A stretch of 64,000 nt of DNA from Fimbriimonas ginsengisoli Gsoil 348 (lineage in GTDB: Bacteria; Armatimonadota; Fimbriimonadia; Fimbriimonadales; Fimbriimonadaceae): the NCBI RefSeq assembly GCF_000724625.1, contig NZ_CP007139.1, positions 4,340,001-4,404,000 of the forward strand. The letters are read 5' to 3'. Below are positions 61,854 through 64,000 of this stretch, one piece after another. The stretch's first letter is position 1, and each line of letters begins with the position of its first letter. The position numbers and the translations under genes are program-made. The notes under the pieces were generated by a model. The model saw only the letters and a list, made by a program, of their open reading frames with translations, ran no database searches and was not told the origin of the DNA.

Positions 61854-62131
61854 TTAGCCTTCTGAGCGCCCCTTGAGCATCTTAACGCCTTCAATATCGA
61901 CCGGCCACCCGGCTGCTAGCTTTGTATCGATCAGGTTTGCCCGGCCAATAACCTCGATGGTAACGCCAAGGTAGGTCAATGTCTCCCGGTCAGAATCGAC
62001 GGGTTGAGACCAATGATTAGGTCCATCATGTCTACGAATACGTCCATCCTCTCGGGCTTGGAAAGGGACTGAAACCACTCCGCCTTAGCCCGCGCGGACT
62101 CTTGCTCACGATCGTGGCTAATGGATTCGTT
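61854..62131 (-). pseudogene. collapsed nucleotidyltransferase toxin-antitoxin locus
   Basis: Two frames are joined. The first (from the ATG at 62131) is the N-terminus of the small protein that commonly precedes nucleotidyltransferase toxins: MNESISHDREQESARAKAEWFQSLSKP, then ERMDVFVDMMDLIIGLNPSI. Near 61990 it breaks. The second frame gives the usual end of a nucleotidyltransferase: LTYLGVTIEVIGRANLIDTKLAAGWPVD, then IEGVKMLKG. The body of the toxin gene, normally about 100 codons or more, is missing. The locus sits between smpB and rimM. Confidence 0.6.
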
Positions 62132-62203
62132 CATAGGCGGCCGACTGCTGGGGTCTAACTTAGGGTAGCACACGGTTTGAGGGTGGTAGGCGGCCCTGTC
62201 CTG

Positions 62204-62704
62204 CTAGCTTTCTTCCCCGGGTAGCATGCCCGGAATCAGTTCGACCGTAATCGCCCCACCCTGAATGTCGATCTTCTTCACGAACTGCTTGACCACCGGG
62301 ATCAGGACCTCGCCTACGACTAGAACGTCATGCGTAGGCATCGGCATTACTTCGCTCACTATGCCGAGGTTCGTGCCGCCGACGGTCACCACTTGAAGGC
62401 CGATCAGGTCCTTGGTTAGATACTCGTCGTCGTCGAGATCCGGGCGGTCGGCGATGATCGCCTCGAGATATTCCCATTGAAGGGCCTCGGCGGCGCTGAT
62501 GTCGTCGACGCCGGTAACCTTGATGAGCGGGCGGTTCTTGTGCTCGCGGTATGACTTAACCGTCACCCACTCGCCTTTGAGTCGAAGCCGAGCCCCCTTC
62601 TGGAACCGCTCCCAAAACTCAGTCAGCGGCTGAACCTTCATCTCGCCACGCAACCCGAAGGCGCCGACGATTTGACCGATTCGGGAGGGAGTAGCTTCGC
62701 TCAT
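62204..62704 (-). CDS. rimM: ribosome maturation factor RimM
   Basis: RimM helps 30S maturation and binds S19. The 166-residue product, started at the ATG 62704, has the N-terminal barrel RIGQIVGAFGLRGEMKVQPLTEF and LIKVTGVDDISAAEALQWEYLEA. The C-terminal PRC-like part is DDDEYLTKDLIGLQV, then LGIVSEVMPMPTHDVLVV, followed by LIPVVKQFVKKID. The frame to 62728 is not needed. Gene order rpsP-khpA-rimM is the usual one, but trmD and rplS do not follow. Confidence 0.93.
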   Translation of the reverse strand: MSEATPSRIGQIVGAFGLRGEMKVQPLTEFWERFQKGARLRLKGEWVTVKSYREHKNRPLIKVTGVDDISAAEALQWEYLEAIIADRPDLDDDEYLTKDLIGLQVVTVGGTNLGIVSEVMPMPTHDVLVVGEVLIPVVKQFVKKIDIQGGAITVELIPGMLPGEES

Positions 62705-62769
62705 AAAAGAAAACGAGCCCGCGAGCATCGGATCGGCTCGGAGGCTCGCAGGGAAGTCGGAATTAAAAA

Positions 62770-63009
62770 CTAATCGGTGACGATCTTGACGAACGCCTTT
62801 TCTCGGGATTTGGCGGCAACGGCGCTAACCACGCAACGGATGGCGCTAACCACGCGGCCACTCTTCCCGATCACTTTGCCCACATCTTCGGGCGACACCC
62901 GCACGTAGAAGGTCCGGGTCCCCATCTCGTGCTCTTCATCGATTTGGATCTCGTCCGGGTTCTCGACCACGGACCGCACCAGCGTCTCTACGAACGGGCG
63001 ATAGCTCAT
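62770..63009 (-). CDS. khpA: KH-domain RNA-binding protein KhpA
   Basis: This 79-residue KH-type RNA-binding protein has the GxxG loop GKVIGKSGRVVSAIRCVV in the expected context (YVRVSPEDVGKVIGKSG). KhpA works with Jag/KhpB and is a general RNA chaperone in related bacteria. It overlaps the rpsP stop by one base and lies between rpsP and rimM, as in many genomes. Confidence 0.93.
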   Translation of the reverse strand: MSYRPFVETLVRSVVENPDEIQIDEEHEMGTRTFYVRVSPEDVGKVIGKSGRVVSAIRCVVSAVAAKSREKAFVKIVTD

Positions 63010-63350
63010 CAGGCGTTCTCGGCGGGGGTAGCGGCCACTGAGATAGCGGCGGTTCGCTTGTCGAGGAAGGCGTACTTCTTCTTCTGGTTGGGGCGTTGCT
63101 CCAGGAACTTGGGCAGAATGCCGACCTTGTTCAGGATGTATGCCGCGGTCTCCGTCGGCTCGGCGCCCTGAAGAAGCCAGTGGATCGCGCGATCCTCCTT
63201 TACTTCCATTAGCTTGGGCTGGGCCACGGGATCGTACGTGCCGATCGTCTCGACAAAAGCGCCGTTGCGGCCGGTGCTGCTCTCAGCCACCACTACGCGA
63301 TAAAACGGTCGCCCTTTGGCACCCATTCTCCGAAGTCGGATCTTTACCAT
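63009..63350 (-). CDS. rpsP: 30S ribosomal protein S16
   Basis: This is ribosomal protein S16, 113 residues: MVKIRLRRMGAKGRPFYRVVVAESSTGRNG, then GTYDP and RAIHWLLQGAEPTETA. The C-terminal tail is Lys- and Ala-rich and longer than in E. coli. It heads the rpsP-khpA-rimM run downstream of ffh. A palindromic repeat at 63428-63550 separates it from ffh. Confidence 0.96.
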   Translation of the reverse strand: MVKIRLRRMGAKGRPFYRVVVAESSTGRNGAFVETIGTYDPVAQPKLMEVKEDRAIHWLLQGAEPTETAAYILNKVGILPKFLEQRPNQKKKYAFLDKRTAAISVAATPAENA

Positions 63351-63427
63351 CTACTCTGTTTTCCTCTCCATAGCCGCGACAAACACGCAATGCGGCCGCT
63401 GCGAACCGCTTATTATACCAACCATCG

Positions 63428-63550
63428 TGGCATGGGCTTCTAGCCCATATGTATCCGGGGCATCTTGCCCGAGCAAAACCAGGTCGCTTTCCAAAACTCC
63501 CGCCAGACGCGAGCCGCGTCTGGTACCCACGGGCGGGCCGCCCGTGCCAC
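63428..63550. repeat. nested palindromic element between rpsP and ffh
   Basis: The outer arms GTGGCATGGGC / GCCCGTGCCAC (63428-63438, 63540-63550) pair with one G-T. Inside are the hairpins ATGGGCTtctAGCCCAT, CCAGACGCgagccGCGTCTGG and CACGGGCgggccGCCCGTG. The style matches elements near 34.0 kb and 40.8 kb. Confidence 0.75.
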
Positions 63551-63553
63551 AGC

Positions 63554-64000
63554 CTATCTCTTTCGCCCTTTTTTCATGAACTGCTTCTGCATCTTTCCAA
63601 GCTGCTTCATGTTCCGACGCATCTCGTAAAGCTGCCGAATGAGGTGGTTCACCTCTTCGACGCTGGTCCCAGAGCCGGCGGCGATCCGTTTCCGGCGCGA
63701 GCTGTTGATAATGTCCGGATTCGACCGCTCTTTGGCGGTCATCGAGAAGATCACCGCTTCGATCCGGTTAACCCCTTTATCGTCGATCGCCTCCAGCGCC
63801 TCCTCCGGAATCTGCGCGCCGAGGCCGGGGATCATTTTGAGGACATTCTTGATCGGGCCCATCTTCCGCATCATGCGGAACTGATCGAGCATCGTATTGA
63901 AGTCGAAATCACCGCGCTTGAACTGGGCTTCCAGCCCGGTCATGTCTTCGCCTTCGAAGGCGAGCTCGGCTTTCTCGATGATTCCGAGCACGTCCCCCAT
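63554..64000 (-). CDS. ffh: signal recognition particle protein Ffh, C-terminal part
   Basis: The visible 148 residues are the end of the NG domain and the Met-rich M domain: GMGDVLGIIEKAELAF-like start, FKRGDFDFNTMLDQFRMMRKMGPIKNVLKMIPG, VIFSMTAKERSNPDIINSSRRKRIAAGSGTSVEEVNHLIRQ, and the Lys/Arg/Met tail. The gene continues beyond the window end; Ffh is normally about 450 residues. It carries membrane proteins to the translocon together with 4.5S RNA. Confidence 0.93.
   Translation of the reverse strand: MGDVLGIIEKAELAFEGEDMTGLEAQFKRGDFDFNTMLDQFRMMRKMGPIKNVLKMIPGLGAQIPEEALEAIDDKGVNRIEAVIFSMTAKERSNPDIINSSRRKRIAAGSGTSVEEVNHLIRQLYEMRRNMKQLGKMQKQFMKKGRKR

Overview
The window is a GC-rich (roughly 60 %) bacterial chromosome segment densely packed on both strands. 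The recurring pseudopilin-type proteins carrying a DGH motif, many Sec-exported or lipoprotein products of unknown function, free-standing split carB and metH halves, and numerous palindromic intergenic repeats suggest a member of the Armatimonadota, probably Fimbriimonas-like. This placement is inference from gene style, not from a search.

Layout. 1-4 kb: the end of an alpha/beta hydrolase, then a TetR-SDR-quinone oxidoreductase operon with two matching operator palindromes, and a DinB protein. 4-8 kb: a giant exported barrel-like protein followed by repeats. 8-18 kb: the N-terminal half of CarB, a lipoprotein esterase, an STN-domain protein, exonuclease III, small exported proteins, a VapBC-type toxin-antitoxin pair with an atypical toxin active site, a Dus tRNA-dihydrouridine synthase and ispH coupled to a DCC (DUF393) protein. 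18-26 kb: an esterase whose 3' end is duplicated on the far side of a 5.9 kb lower-GC island. The island carries an Rhs/YD-repeat toxin with a PD-(D/E)XK-like tail, a probable immunity gene and a decayed tandem copy of that gene.

26-45 kb: DGH-motif proteins that have lost the pilin N-terminus, a split MetH half, a Tat-exported PLP enzyme, purB, a lone rpsJ, a parvulin-like foldase, a DUF1326 protein, hrcA, a YbjQ-type duplicated protein, two true prepilins and the first of two beta-propeller phosphoesterases. 45-56 kb: MetY, an acyl-CoA carboxylase beta subunit carrying an in-frame repeat insertion, a HEAT-like exported protein, the second phosphoesterase, a PAS-GGDEF diguanylate cyclase, tRNA-Pro(UGG) and a Gly/Cys-rich membrane protein with an apparent frameshift at a G-run.

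56-64 kb: folC, a family-5 uracil-DNA glycosylase, an FmdB-type zinc ribbon, a truncated ArgC-like protein, a two-domain FKBP lipoprotein, smpB, a collapsed nucleotidyltransferase toxin-antitoxin locus, and the translation cluster ffh (partial)-rpsP-khpA-rimM.

Themes: (1) core enzymes split at domain boundaries (CarB, MetH); (2) an Rhs toxin-immunity island with a duplicated flank; (3) an expanded DGH-protein family; (4) several families of nested-hairpin repeats between genes, one inside a coding region; (5) toxin-antitoxin loci at different stages of decay.
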